Assembly: GCA_001566295.1 (NCBI GenBank)
Contig: KQ964249.1
Location: 2,418,001 to 2,482,000, forward strand
Length of the DNA stretch: 64,000 nt
DNA from: Microdochium bolleyi
Lineage: Eukaryota > Ascomycota > Sordariomycetes > Xylariales > Microdochiaceae
Reading direction: 5' to 3'
Shown: positions 35,658 through 48,172 of the stretch, piece after piece
Layout: every line of letters begins with the position of its first letter
Numbering within the stretch: position 1 is the first letter of the stretch
Program-made: the position numbers and the translations under genes
The notes under the pieces: model-generated
Seen by the model: only the letters and a program-made list of their open reading frames with translations
What the model was told of the DNA's origin: nothing
Database searches by the model: none

Positions 35658-37372
35658 ATGTCCCTGACCAGCAAGTTCCTGGGCAGCATACAGGGCTTCC
35701 TGAAGAGTCGAGATGGCGACTCCCTACGCCAATGGCTTCGTGTTGAGCCCCCGGTCCCGCAAGAATACCACAATCTGACTGCGGAGCTTCGCAGTCGGTA
35801 CCGCGACGGTGCTGCGCTGGCTCGGCTTGTCGAGCAGCATCTTCCCATTGAGGATGACCTGCCCGAGGACCAGGGCACAGCTTGGCCCGGCTTCATATCG
35901 TTCATGAAAGACTACTTGGAGTATTGGCGAGACGTAGATTTCGATAATCTGCTCAGTGCCCACCAGCTGCTGGTCAGCCTGACCAAGTAAGCAACCAGAT
36001 GCCGGTTGCGCCTGGCGCTGCCAACAGGACGTGCTAACCTACATTCCCAGCTCATGCGCTGCAGCGCTCAACAATCCCACATACGGATCCGTCTTGTTGC
36101 AAACGAGCATATCGATCTGCCTATCGCTCTCGAAACTATCGATGACGCTCAACAAAAGACCCGACCTGGTGCGCAAACTCGAAACACTGAATGCCGGCGA
36201 CGAGGAAAAGAAGTCGGTGATTGAGTCGACTGCCGAGATCATACAGAAGATATTCGTGGCGTGCTTGTCAGATCGACTGAGTCCGCGCAATGCCAGACCA
36301 GAAGGCAAGAAAGTTGGCGTCTACATATTTGCCAATATTACGCTCAAGTTGCTCTTTGCGGTATGCTCGTGTGACTCGATCTCCTGCGTGGAGTACGCCC
36401 GCTAACTTGGACATGTTGTTACAGTGCCATCGGACAATACTAGCAAAACAAATGTTCACAAACATCTCGGCAAAGTCGCCGCCGCTGTCATTCTACCCGG
36501 CGGCTCAGCGAGTAACCTACCTCTACTATCTCGGGCGGTTCCACTTCATCAACACACACTATGGACGGGCAGCACGGTGCTTGGAACAAGCCTATCTACA
36601 GACACCGCCACATTTTCAGAAACACAGGAGTCTCATCCTAACGTATCTCATCCCGTGCAACATGATACTCGGACGCCTGCCGTCGCAAGCTCTCCTGTCA
36701 CGACCCGAGGCACAGTCTATGGCTGGCGTGTTCAGCCAGCTATCTTATGCCGTGCGGACCGGCAATTTTCTGGCGTTCCAGTCGACACTCGGCGAGAACG
36801 AGCAGTGGCTTCTGCATAAGGGGCTCTTGTTGCCACTGTCTTTCCGCCTGCGTCCACTGGTATGGCGATCGTTCTCGCGGAGGGTATTCATCATCACATA
36901 CATCAAGCCAGCCGAGACAGAGGTCGGCGCTACGAGCGCGCGACGCGCCATCACGCTGGAGCTGTCGCACCTCCTCGTCGCTGCGAACTACATCCAGAAG
37001 CGCCTCGAGGGCTATCTGCCGTACCACCTGGCTCCCAAGCGGCCAGCGCCACACACCAACTCGATCTTCATGAAGGCAGTTGCCAACAATGCCGCGACAC
37101 TGGTCGCACCGCAGGGCGGGCCAAAGGTGCTCCGCCCGAACGAGGGCCTCGTTTGGGGCAACATGCCAATCACCGCGGAGCACGTCGAGTCCGTGATGGC
37201 GTCGCTGGTCGCGCAGGGTCTGTTGGCTGGATACCTGGCGCACTCGCAGGGCCGCTTCGCGCTACGGAGAGCGAAAGGGGACGAGGGGCCCATCGCGGCT
37301 GGGTGGCCTCGGGTGGCGGACGTCACGGCCAGGGACAATAATGATGTTCCTGGGTGGGTGTCGTCGCTGTGA
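35658..37372 (+). CDS. PCI-domain protein, Thp1/PCID2-like (TREX-2 type; CSN12 relative)
   Basis: Exons 35658-35986, 36051-36360, 36425-37372 give 528 aa. The N-terminal half is all-helical (MSLTSKFLGSIQGFLKSRDG; DYLEYWRDVDFDNLLSAHQL). The diagnostic part reads AAQRVTYLYYLGRFHFINTH, then ILTYLIPCNMILGRLPS and LVWRSFSRRVFIITYI, leading into a PCI winged helix near the end (HVESVMASLVAQGLLAGYLAH). These match the Thp1/PCID2/CSN12 family. The N-terminus lacks the start I associate with fungal CSN12, so I favour the Thp1/PCID2 branch, which works with Sac3 in TREX-2 mRNA export at nuclear pores. Introns have GCTAAC (first) and a GTATGC donor (second). The assignment within the family is uncertain, but PCI membership is firm. 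Confidence 0.85.
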
Positions 37373-38128
37373 TGGGGGCCTTGTGCTCATGCAGTAGTCG
37401 GTCTTGATGGAGGGCTTACGGGCTTCTACAGGGATATCTGGTCGCGAACCACGGCGCGCGTGCCGTGGCTCGCAGAGGTCCAATGCTCAGCTGGACCGAG
37501 ACCCGAGGGACGGCATGGGCTGTACTTGCTGACGCGCATGAAGGATCTATAGCATCGCAGCGATGTCCTGTTTCGTAGTATGAATTCTGATACCCTCTAT
37601 GTTGCGAACGTAAACTCTTTTTGAATACTCTCCTCTTTCGTGGAATGATCTGACCGAAGGTGTACATACGGATGCTGGGTCTCGCACACTTGAAATCAGT
37701 AGAGTCAGTGCCACGAGCATGGCACACTTCTCCAAGGTCATGGCAAGCCGGAGGTCTAAAGGTATTAGCTTGGATTGCTTGCAGTGAGAAAGTGAACACA
37801 TTAATGGATGGTTTTCGTGTGATGAAATATGGATGATGCCTGCATTCACGACGAAGGAGATACGAGGAGGGGTGGGCGGTAACCACCAGCGGAAAGAGGT
37901 ATATTTAGTACGGCTAAAAGGAGCTCACGTGCTAGACTCACAGCACAGTGCAGCACAAAATAGGGTATGGCCGGTCATGACAAGGAAAGAGGGCTTCTCT
38001 CGTTGACAATCAGTCGGTTGTAGCGAATAGACAGAATCGTATGAGAGGGGAAGTAGGTATCCAGAAGACTGGCCGTGAGACAAGAACAAGAACGCACGTA
38101 GCCAAGGTATACAAAGTGGTGCAGGACG

Positions 38129-38160
38129 TGTGAGGTGTGAGGTGTGGGGTGTGAGGTGTT
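38129..38160. repeat. Short tandem repeat, GTGTGAGGT-type
   Basis: About four imperfect copies of a GTGTGAGGT unit in intergenic DNA. Confidence 0.7.
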
Positions 38161-38924
38161 GGAGACACCCAGGTAGTGTCGTAGGCTACGCATAATTTGA
38201 ACGAGAGATTGAGTAAATACTTGCTCGGCGATGGTTCTTGCTTTGGAGAGAACCCCAAAGACGAAACATGTTGAAAATAAAAAATAAAAATAGAAATACG
38301 TAGATTAATGAGCTCGTGCCGAAAAAATGTACGCTACATGGAACCAATCCATACAAGCAATGACACCGAGCCGATAGCCTGTTCACCTGGGGCTGCTGGC
38401 GTGGACGATGAGTTTGGCTGAGCAATATCAAGATTCACTTTCAACATACGTTGTTTAAGAGATACGAGTGGGCTTTGATGGAGGCGTAGAAAACCATTGG
38501 TGTCTGCTGCCGGTTCCATGGCGGGATCCTCGTCATGACTACGAGGAACCCCAAGAACGCGTGAATAGAGTAAGTAAGTTGAATATGGTTAGTAGGTCTG
38601 TGTATCGGCTTTGTTTATGTGGTACTACATGACTTTGCGAGAGGCTCCTCTCTTGGGGACCCCCCAGTTTGGCACCAAGCGATACCCTCGCGTGTAACCC
38701 AACTAAAGCATACGCAGAGCCATAATCCCTGCTATAAAGGCGTCCTCTCCCGGAAAGAAGCACGAGACAGGGGTACAAGAGGGTGGCTCTCATCTGAAAG
38801 TGCCAGTGGCACTTTGCTTGTGATCGCTACTGTACTCGATGTTGTCGAATCCACAGTACTGGTCCAAGCGGGTGGGTACGTCCATGAATGTTCAGCTGCA
38901 AGGCTCCGGGCTTATAGTGGACGC

Positions 38925-39699
38925 TCATTGAGCCTTGCCGGAGGAGCTGAGGTCAATATGCGGCTGTTAGATGAAGTCAGTATTGTGCCTCGACCGTGGT
39001 CGAGTTGGGCTGACATCGGCTGGCTCAACCTTTCTCCCAGCTCTTGATACATTTAAGTCTAGAAGCTCACAAGTAGCAATCGTTGATAGTGCTTAATATC
39101 TGTGCCACACGCGGCAAGCACGAAATTGCTATTAAATGCAATCCAAGGGCACCCCAAGGCCAATATAGAATGGCCCGATACTTACACGGGAAGAACGGAC
39201 TGAGTGAGCACAGACATAGAAAACTGCAGCCTCATCATCCACATTGCAGAAGAGTTCAGCTGTCAGGCAAGGGATGAGTTTCTCGCACGCAGCGTGTGGC
39301 ATCACTCTGTGGTCATTGTCAACATCGTCTTGTCTGCAAGTTCGGAGCTGTACGTGTTTCGGGACGAGGCGAGGCTCACCTCAACCAGCCATCAGGGTCC
39401 ACCTCTGTCCGAGGCGGCCCATTCCCGTCCCGATAATGCTCGAGTGCGGTTGCATTCTCCCACAGCTGCGTACAGTATCTGGCCAGGGCCTGCAGGTTCT
39501 CGGCGCCACTGGCCTGCCCATGCATGCGTTTTGTATAATCCCGCGCTCCCCAAACGCAGCTGCCGTAGCCAGAGCAATCAGCGAGGCAGAGCACTTGTTG
39601 CAACCACCTTGCATGTTCCGGGTCCGAAAGGGGCAAGGGTCGCAGGTGGTTGATCGTGGTAGCCTGTAGATGCAGCAAGCAGACGACAGCGTTGGACAT
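38925..39699 (-). CDS. Tentative three-exon gene, unknown protein
   Basis: I do not recognise the protein and this is a weak call. From an ATG at 39699, exons 39699-39380, 39333-39186 and 38963-38925 join in phase into 168 codons with stop. The donors are GTGAGC and GTAAGT, and the acceptors TTGCAG and TAACAG; the second intron has a CTGAC branch point 15 bases before its acceptor. In exon 1 the second codon position is rich in A and poor in G, and about 70% of third positions are G or C, as in the real genes here. The second exon is less biased (about half), and the product has more cysteine than usual. An alternative start of exon 1 is an acceptor (CTACAG) at 39664. It could also be a decayed gene fragment or chance. 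Confidence 0.22.
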
Positions 39700-41920
39700 T
39701 TGCCAGCCTCTCCCCAGTCAGCGGTCACCCAGGCGCACCTAGAATGCATCAAAACGGAGCTGGCCAACGGAGTGACGCACTGCGCGCCCGTGAGATTGGC
39801 GAGGGTTTTGACCCGTCGCTGACCGACTGATGGTCGACTTGGTCCAGGTTGGCCGACGACATCCGAGGACGTGTGATGAGGCCAGCGGCTTACTGCGTAT
39901 GCCGACCCGAAGCCGAGGTGGCCCAAGACTGGTTCGAGGCGACGGCATGCCAGAAAATTTTCACCATGTGGTAATAACATTCAAGGGAGAATCAGATGAT
40001 GGGAATATAGCACGGAGGACGGCCGGTTGAGGTTTGGGGGAATTTCATAATCGGACCGACCGAGCAGGAGCAAGTGGGGCCAGACGCTCCTTCCCCGGCT
40101 TCTCAGACGCTCTCGACCCTGCAGTGGCCCTGTCGCGCACCCCATCATCATGTGCTCGTCGTGTCAGTGCATCCGCGTGGACCACTCCCCAGCAAACCCT
40201 TCATCCTCCGCCCGGCTGGGCGCTCGGCCGGGGCCCCGACTTGCCTGAAGCCCTGCACACAACTGGCTGGGGCCTCCGCACCTCGAATCCTCTCTCTCCA
40301 GACCCCGGTTCTCGCCGTTCCCCACTATTGCAAGTTGCGGCCAACGTGGTGCGGCCAACGTGCCAGCAGGCCATTGTCACCGGCGGACTTTCTGTGACTT
40401 TGCGAGCTGCCATCAGGCCGCTTTCTGCTTCGCGTATTGCTTCCTCCCCTCCTGGTTGTCCCTCGGGTAGCGGGGTCATGCTGTGCCACTCCTGAAAGCA
40501 ATCTCGGCCATACCTTCACCGTGGCGCACCATGGAGAAGGCTCGCCTGCTTCATCCTCTGCTCCGGAATCCACACGACGGCTTCAACAAATACTTTTCGG
40601 GGAGCGAATCATGGCGCGTTAAGCACAATGTCTGGAGCTAAGGCCTGTACTCAACCCGTCGCGGTTGTGTGGGTGGCAGCCCTTCTGACTGTCCCTCGTC
40701 CATTTCCAGCCTTGGCAGCCTCATCGCATCAGCTGAGCACACCACTCCACCAGCCGCTTATGGCAACTGAGGGCGCTGACCGAATGAGGTCAACACAAGA
40801 CGATCCCGAGGCACCAAGCTTGCGGTGCGAGCTTGCGGTCTCAAGGCCAGCAGTACCCATGGTGGACCTGCGATGCAGATCGTGTGCCGACGCCGTCCGC
40901 ACCCGCGCATCGGCGAGGTCCAGACTGACCAGCCGAAGCGGATGGCACCGCTCATGTTGCCCCTCATCCCCAGACAGCTACATCAAGCCCAGGCACATGG
41001 TTCACGCCGAGCTCCGAAGAAGATACCGCCGAGAAGCTGTGTGACGCGAAACTTTAGTGTATCAACATTGACCCTTTGAGCTTGGCCTGCGATCTGGCGG
41101 TGCGGATGGCGCTTACAAGCAAGGGGCATGGAAGAGAGGAAGCAAGCATGGCGCATGTGGCGCAACGCCGCCGAGTCGCAGAACTCGGCGCTTCTCGTGG
41201 TAAACCCATGCTTCCCGCGCGAGCCAAGGTACGCCACCCCCGAGCAGTCTGAACCACTAATAAGACTGGCTCAGAACAGGGCGTGCCAATTACCGGGACG
41301 CCTCAGCCGGCAGTCATCGTGATGTATGAGGTTAGGCTCACAGACCTGGTGGCGTTGCCTCTTGCAATGGTGAGTGTTCACGGTCCGAATGCAAAACAGC
41401 GGTGCCTGCCTGAACAAGCAAACCTCGCGCACGACAAGTAACACCCAACTAACTGTCACTGTAGCGTTTGGCCTACGACACGTGCTGTCCTCACCAGCCC
41501 CAGCCCACGGGAAATCTAGCCCGCCTGGTTCGGGCAACTAGGTCAGACTCCTCACAGGGGGTACGCAGGGGCACATTTCCGAGCTGGCTGCTTGCTTGTC
41601 TTTGAGCCACCACTTTTGGCATCCTGCTGTGCGGTCCTTCGGACGCAGCTGCGAGGCTGCTGGGTGGCTTTGCTCTCAAATAACCAGCGCTTGTGAGCCT
41701 TGGGCTCCCCGTTCCCGCTCCTGAAATGATCAACAGCATCCGCGCCCGATACTCCAGCGGGCCGATGGGTCTTTGCGGCTGGGAACAAAACAGGGAAGTC
41801 GTTTGGCCCATGCAACGTTCCTTAGGCCTATGATCAAGTAACAACATTGTGCGACGGGTGCTATCGCAGGGCTCGATGCTACGTTGGAGGCCGACACGAC
41901 AGAGGTGGGCTATGCCCCTT

Positions 41921-41947
41921 GTCCTGACCGTCCTGACCGTCCTGACC
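41921..41947. repeat. Three exact copies of GTCCTGACC
   Basis: A 9-base unit repeated three times without change, in non-coding DNA of the 7.4 kb gap. Confidence 0.85.
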
Positions 41948-44418
41948 AGTGGTTGGCACGCATCAGCCGTTCCCCCAGTCACCTAATCAGTGCCCTCGTG
42001 CGACCACTACTTCTAGGACAATCTTAGTCTGCGGTTGTCGCCCGGTCGTGCATGGAAGCTCAAGTGATGGAATTCGGGCTGGGCGACTACACTCAACAGT
42101 AGCCCGAGTTCAAAGAGGTCATTGGAAGAATGGCTTACGCTAGAACTATAGTAGTGCGAGACTGGGGAGCATAGCTCCGGGCCCATGCCATTCAACTTGG
42201 AAGCGGAAGTCAAGCACTGGCCAAGCTGAGCGGGACGTTTTCATACTATCCCCTTCTCCATGTGTGCCCATGCGCAAGTAGGGGTACTCGTGGCAGTTTT
42301 CTATGTAATCGAGTTCGTTTACAGCTCGACAATAGGAGCCGAGGTCAACGAATTTAGTGCAGTGTCCCAACCCCAGTGCACATATGCACCATCGTTGAAT
42401 GGGTCAATGGGGATCTGGCCAGATTCTGAGCACAGAGCATGCGGATCCCATGTTGTGGGGGTCAAGGACTGCTTAGAACAAGGAGAAAAAAATTCTAGGA
42501 CGCTCCAGTTTTTATCCCTCCGGTGCACTCGACCCTCTTTTTGGAGATTGCGCTTGTGGAGGATGCGGATCTGGCATTCGTTAGCTGCGTCTCCTTGGGG
42601 GGTGAAGGGGGTGGGCAAGGAAGAAATGGGGTCTTCTAAATTCTCCCATGGGGAATGGAGACAGCTGTTTCTGGTGACTCCACACAATAAGCAACACCCA
42701 CCACGCGCGTGTGTCGCCTTCACGAGGGCCCGAGTCACCACATCCCTCTAGTCAGACGTGGAACGTGCCGCACGCAGGCGGCGCACAGAAAAGGGACTCA
42801 ACACAGCGAGGCATGACATGGCATGCGAGGCTCTGTATGGAGGAGGCTCGATCATGTCACTTCAGTGTCGCACAAGCATTATTTTCGATTCTCTCTGTGC
42901 GATGCCCGGCGGCTCTGGTGCAACACGAGCTCCGGAACCGGGAGCGGGAGCAAGGGGAATTTCCTGGTTCGAGACACGGGCTCTATTATGGACCTCCGGC
43001 AAGGCCCTCAAGCGAGACTGGCCACTATGGAATCCCATGGTATCGTCGAGTCACAAGGCCGACAGACGCCCTTTCGGGTCCGCGGTCCACGGACATGGTA
43101 CCATAGGATATGGCAACCATGGTTGCCCACCCATGTTGGTGTCTTGCAGCGGGCTGTCTTTGTCTCAGATTGAGTCCGAGACGTGGGCATGAGTGTTTGG
43201 ACTACATGTGAGGGTCCTTGGCACGACTGCCATTTCTCTTCTCCCAGCCCAGTGGCACGTGTGGCACGGTGGCCTGTAAAAGGGTCAGAACTGGGAATCT
43301 GGGGTTGCCAAGCAAGCACGCGCAGCATCACGGCGAGAGCGTGGGTTAGTGTCTGCTTGTCTTTGCTTGGCGTGGCCTGCCGGGACACGCGAAGCGATCT
43401 GCGCATCATTCATTCTGCGAGTCTGTGTATGATCCTCTGGGACCTTCTCAAGTCCATGTCTGGGACTACACCGATCGCTGGGCGGCTGCTTGACATTCGG
43501 ATACAGAAGCCAGGTGGCTGATATGAACCTGCAACAGTGACGGTGCAGCAACTGCTGCAACAACAACATGCGGCCAAGGTGACCGGGAGGCCGGCCATAG
43601 CTGTCCCTCTGGAAGAACCCCTTCTTCGGCATCGTATCCGTGGCGCTGGGCAGTGATCTCTCGATGACTGCTGGGTTCGCGCGTTCCAAGGGGCGACTCC
43701 GGGTGTACTAACACTCCACGATACCAGCTCGGCGAGTTGGCAAGCCACGAGAAGCATCCTCGACATGGACACACGAGACCGACCTGACGCCTGGCCTTGC
43801 TCTTGAGGCTGAGAGCCCCAAAAGTACGGCCGACAGGAGGGGGCGCCTGGTGGCCGAGCAAGCGCCCGACCTTCCGGATCCTGGAGAGGCTCAGTCGCTT
43901 CAGGATGCTCACATGCATGGCCCGACGGCTTTGCTGGGCAGTTGGCGACCTGCGCCGTCACAGAGACGGGCCTTTTCCCAAGTCTCGTCGAGGGGCCCTG
44001 CCCCGTGATTCGACCTGGAGAAGCCCGGCCGCGCCTGGACGACTCGGGGCCCCATTTGGAGCAGAGGGTCCGCGCCTGCCCCCCCTTGTTATAAGCAGGA
44101 GGGTCCACCGGGGGACAGGCCAGGGGTGTGGCCCTCCGCGTCCGATCTCATCTCGAGCTCGCGTCTCTGCGCCGGCGACCACTCGCACCACACCCCCGAG
44201 TGACATGGCCGGTACGCCACCCGCACGCCCTGCACACACCACGGGACCAAGTACCGGCCGGGCGCGGCGCCATGTAGCCTGCCGTGCTCGGTCTCATCGC
44301 GGCGCAACCTCGAGTGCCTCCATCCTCGCATCCCTCCCCTCCACAGCACCCCGGAGTATCGAATCTGCTTCTGGTCCAGTGCGGCCTGTTGCCCCAGGGG
44401 GAAACAAGCAACGGGTCC

Positions 44419-44474
44419 CAGTCAGTCATCAGTCAGTCAGTCACTCAGTCAGTCTATTCAGTCCAGTCCAGTCT
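44419..44474 (+). repeat. CAGT/TCAG tandem repeat upstream of sugar transporter
   Basis: About 56 bases made of CAGT units with small interruptions, about 320-370 bases before the transporter ATG and about 140 bases before its TATA box. The position fits upstream promoter sequence. Confidence 0.8.
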
Positions 44475-44612
44475 CTCGGCCTGCCCGCCCGGCTCGGCCT
44501 GGGCCACAATGGCTGCTGCCGTGCCAGGCCACGCCGTTCATGGATGCACAACGTGACCGGCCATGCGTTGTCGTCCGTGTGTCTCACAAGCTCTCCAGTC
44601 CCCGGCTCCCGG

Positions 44613-44619
44613 TATATAA
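44613..44619 (+). promoter_or_regulatory. TATA box of the sugar transporter
   Basis: TATATAA in the context CCGGTATATAACCC, 173 bases before the ATG at 44792. It is followed by a CT-rich leader (44,640-44,700), a layout common in strongly expressed fungal genes. Confidence 0.6.
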
Positions 44620-44791
44620 CCCTCGACACTTCCCGCCGATCACCATCCGTCCTTCCTGAGCCTCTGCTTGTCTTCTCCATCCCTCTCCCTCTCTCCCCAG
44701 TGAGCATTCCTGCCCTGGGTCCGCACGACCAAGTCTCGTCGAAGAGCAACTACAACATCCCGACAACTCAGCAAAGCAACAGATCGCAACA

Positions 44792-46562
44792 ATGGCTGGC
44801 GGTGTTGTCGTCGAGGGCACCTCCAATGTCGACCGGGTCGAGGCCCCCATCACATGGAAGGCGTACATGATCTGCGCCTTCGCCGCCTTCGGCGGTATCT
44901 TCTTCGGTTATGATACTGGTGAGTTCACCACCCGACCTTCACCCTGAGTCCACCCAGCTCTCATGCTGGTCGCGACTGGGGGGAAAACACGCGGGAAGAG
45001 CAACCAGCTGACAATGTGCCCCTCGCGGCTCTCCAGGTTGGATGGGTGGTGTCCTGGCCATGCCCTACTTCATCACTCTCTACACCGGCCACGAGTACGA
45101 TTACGTCAACAAGCTCCCCATCGGCGTCTCTGAGAAGGATTTCGTCCTCCCCGCCGAGACCCAGTCTCTGTTCACCTCCATCCTGTCTGCCGGTACCTTC
45201 TTCGGTGCTCTCATTGGTGCTGATATCGCCGACTTCATGGGTCGTCGCATCACCATCATCGGTGGCTGTCTCGTCTTCTCCGTCGGCTGCACCCTCCAGA
45301 TTGCCAGCACCAACCAGGAAGCTCTCTTCGTTCTTGGCCGTCTCATTGCCGGTCTCGGTGTCGGTTTCATCTCGTCCGTGGTCATTCTGTACATGTCCGA
45401 GATCGCCCCCAAGAAGGTCCGTGGTGCCATGGTCTCCGGCTACCAGTTCTGCATCACCATTGGTATCCTGCTCGCCAACTGTGTTGTCTACACCACCAAA
45501 GACCGCGCCGACTCTGGCTCTTACCGCATCCCTGTTGGTGTCCAGTACCTCTGGGCTGTCATCCTTGCTGGTGGTCTCTTCCTCCTCCCCGAGTCTCCTC
45601 GTTGGTACGCCAAGCGCGGTCGTCTCGAAGAGGCCTCGCACGCTCTCTCCCGTGTCCGTGGCGTGCCCGAGTCCTCTGACTTCGTCAAGGACGAGCTTGC
45701 CGAGATTGTCGCCAACTTGGAGTACGAGATGCGCGAGATTCCCCAGACCAGCTACCTCGGCTCGTGGGCCGCCTGCTTCAAGGGCAGCCTCAGCAAGGGC
45801 AACAGCCCCATCCGCCGCACCCTGCTCGGTATTGGTCTCCAGTGCATGCAGCAGTTCACTGGTATCAACTTCATCTTCTACTTTGGCCCTCCCTTCCTGA
45901 AGCAGCTCGGCACGATCTCGGACCCCTTCCTCATCGCCATGGTCACCACCATCGTTAACGTCTGCTCCACCCCGATCTCGTTCTACATCATTGAGAAGTT
46001 CGGTCGCCGTGCCCTCCTGCTCGGCGGTGGCACCTTCATGATCTTCTCTCAGCTTATTGTCGGTGCCGTCGGTGTCACCCAGGGCAGAGTCGAGGACAAC
46101 AACCCTGCTGCCGTCTCAGCCATGATTGCCTTCATCTGCATCAACATTGCCTTCTTCGCCACCACCTGGGGTCCTACAGCTTGGGTTGTCATCGGAGAGA
46201 TCTTCCCCCTGCCCATCCGCTCGCGCGGTGTCGGTCTGTCCACCGCCTCCAACTGGTTCTGGAACACCATCATTGGTCTCATCACCCCCTACCTCGTTGG
46301 CGAGACCAAGGGCAACCTCGGCGCCAAGGTCTTCTTCCTCTGGGCTGCCCTCTGCTGCCTGTCGGTCACGTTTGCCTACTTCCTCGTCCCCGAGCTCAAG
46401 GGCCTGTCCCTCGAGCAGGCTGACATGTGCATGTCCGAGACCACTCCTCGCCAGTCTGCCAAGTGGCGCCCCAGCCACACCTTCGCCTCCGAGATGAACC
46501 ACGTTGCCGTCAACGAGGAGAAGCCCCTGGCCAGCCAGACCGTCAGCCAGTCCCCTGTCTAA
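44792..46562 (+). CDS. MFS sugar porter, glucose/hexose transporter type
   Basis: A 12-TM sugar:proton symporter or facilitator of the plasma membrane. Exons 44792-44918 and 45037-46562 give 550 aa. TM1 holds FAAFGGIFFGYDTG, and the intron splits the Gly codon after DT, a position often seen in this family. Sugar-porter signatures are intact: DFMGRR (loop 2-3), RLIAGLGVGFISSVVILYMSEIAP (PS00217-like), PESPRWYAKRGR (end of the first half), QQFTGINFIFYFGPPF (TM7, glucose-type QQ), KFGRRALLLGG, and VPELKGLSLEQAD in place of PETKG. The C-terminal tail of about 45 residues is cytosolic. Closest by memory are fungal high-affinity glucose transporters, but substrate cannot be proven. Codon bias is strong (C/T-ending codons), matching the TATA promoter and suggesting high expression. 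Confidence 0.93.
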
Positions 46563-48172
46563 AGAGGCAGCAGCTTCTTGACAAGGGCGCGGGCGCTTGT
46601 GCAGGCCTCTTTTTGCTCCCCTCTTCCTAGCCGGGCGGGGGTGGCAGTGAGGTGCTGAGGCGGGGAGATATGGAAGGTCCAGGGTATTATATAAACCGTA
46701 TACCATCTTGGATCAGACATGTCATCGTTGCCAGACTCTTTTTTTAATACCCAAGCTGTCCGGAGATGATCAGATGCAGAATCACGTCTCTGGGCATATT
46801 ATGATTCCCCAACAACAACCATGGTCTTGATCAGACGATGAACTGCACGAAGATATGCATCTCTCCGTACATAGTTAAAAACAATACCACATTCATTCCC
46901 TCTGGAACTCATACTGTGTCTCGGCGTAACTGTGCTCGTGATGTGAGATCGTCTCTGCTGTCTTTCTCGTCCGCCGCGCAGGATCATGATCGCGTTGCAT
47001 TACTGAAGTATCAAAGTACCTAGGTGTGGTGTGATCAGCACAGTCAACTCTCTTTGCTGTTCGGCGTCCATGGATTGGCCCCGAGCCCATCAGCTGCTGA
47101 AGAGAAAGGGGGCGATTGTCACGATTTCCTTTCAGCCGTGACCAGAACATGTAGTGTAGGCTTCTCCTCCCGGACCGGTTGCGTCAGAGTTAGTGTAAGG
47201 TACCTAAGGTAGGTACAAGGGTGCGAGTCCTGGTAGAAGGAGTCTCGGTGTGTTTCCCAGAGTCTTGGGAGCAGAGAGGGTTCCAGGTTTCATCGGAGCC
47301 CGCCGAAGAAAGGCGCGTCACGCATGGCACGCGCGCCCTCCACTGTGGCTTGAAAACGTAGAGAAAAGTCAAGTCGTGGCCCCGACCCGACGTGGCGATC
47401 AGCAGATTCCGGAAGTCGCTGTTTGAGCCCCGGGACGGCAAGGAATGACGGTATCGGGGTGCGCCTTGGGTGTCGTCACCTTGACGAGCTGAGCAGCGGG
47501 ACACAGCTGGTGTCAGTTCTCACTTTTTTTCTGGATGCTGGCCGGGCATGGTTCAACGCGTCGTATGATGGAGCGGAAATGGCGGGCGCAGCCAGAGGCC
47601 ACTTGCTTCGGGGTGCTTCCAATGGGCTTGCTTGTTTCCACTCTCTTCCTTCCTTTAAAACGTCGACATTGTGTTCCCGTATGCCGCAAGTTCAACCTCG
47701 ATTCAGCGAGTCCATCTCCCCTTTCGCTGCCCGGAGCCGATCATGCGACGCGCGGAGGTTGAGGGAGTGCTGGTCATGAAGTGTGCTAACCAAGTGACAC
47801 TAGTTCGCGAGCAGTACAGCAGATTATATGTCAGAAGTCACCACAGGAGGAGGACAAAGGGGGCAGCCATTGGTGAAGATAAAATGTTACGTTGTGAATA
47901 AAGGGGGGTTTGTGAAGGGTAGTAGTATAAAATCAAGAAAGCGACAATCCCAAGACTCCCAGAACAACCCTGAAATGCAGACAGAACTCCCAAAAGGCAA
48001 AAACACCCGCTGATCCCAAGGCCCAGGTCCATGCCATGATAACAAGTCATGATGTCGTCCACGTCTTCCCTCCCAAAAAGTCTATGATGCAAACCAAAAA
48101 ACAGAAACACCACGGGGCACACTACGGAGAGTGTGCGCAGACACAGCCCAGACAGTGTAAGTTGCTACTCTT
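46563..48172. other. Convergent 3' regions, transporter / cupin
   Basis: 1.6 kb between two stop codons on opposite strands. The first 250 bases look like the transporter 3' UTR. No gene recognised. Confidence 0.55.

Larger units (their letters stand above)
37373..44791. other. 7.4 kb gap between PCI gene and sugar transporter
   Basis: The largest gene-poor stretch. Contents seen: the PCI 3' flank; a short GTGTGAGGT repeat near 38.13 kb; a tentative three-exon minus-strand gene at 38925-39699; a (GTCCTGACC)3 repeat at 41921-41947; CAGT repeats and a TATA box just before the transporter. The 40-44 kb part has frames up to 357 codons on both strands, but their composition is Arg/Pro/Ser-rich with no domain. 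The last kilobase is probably promoter and 5' leader. I see no transposon or AT-rich decay. Confidence 0.5.

Noticed and set aside
39381..39980. 199-codon minus-strand frame in the 7.4 kb gap
   Set aside because: Cys/Arg/Pro-rich without codon-position bias. The neighbouring frame in the tentative three-exon model is better supported.
43797..44870. 357-codon plus-strand frame before the sugar transporter
   Set aside because: It runs through promoter, CAGT repeat, TATA box and leader, and overlaps the true start in another frame. Arg/Pro/Ser-rich, no domain.
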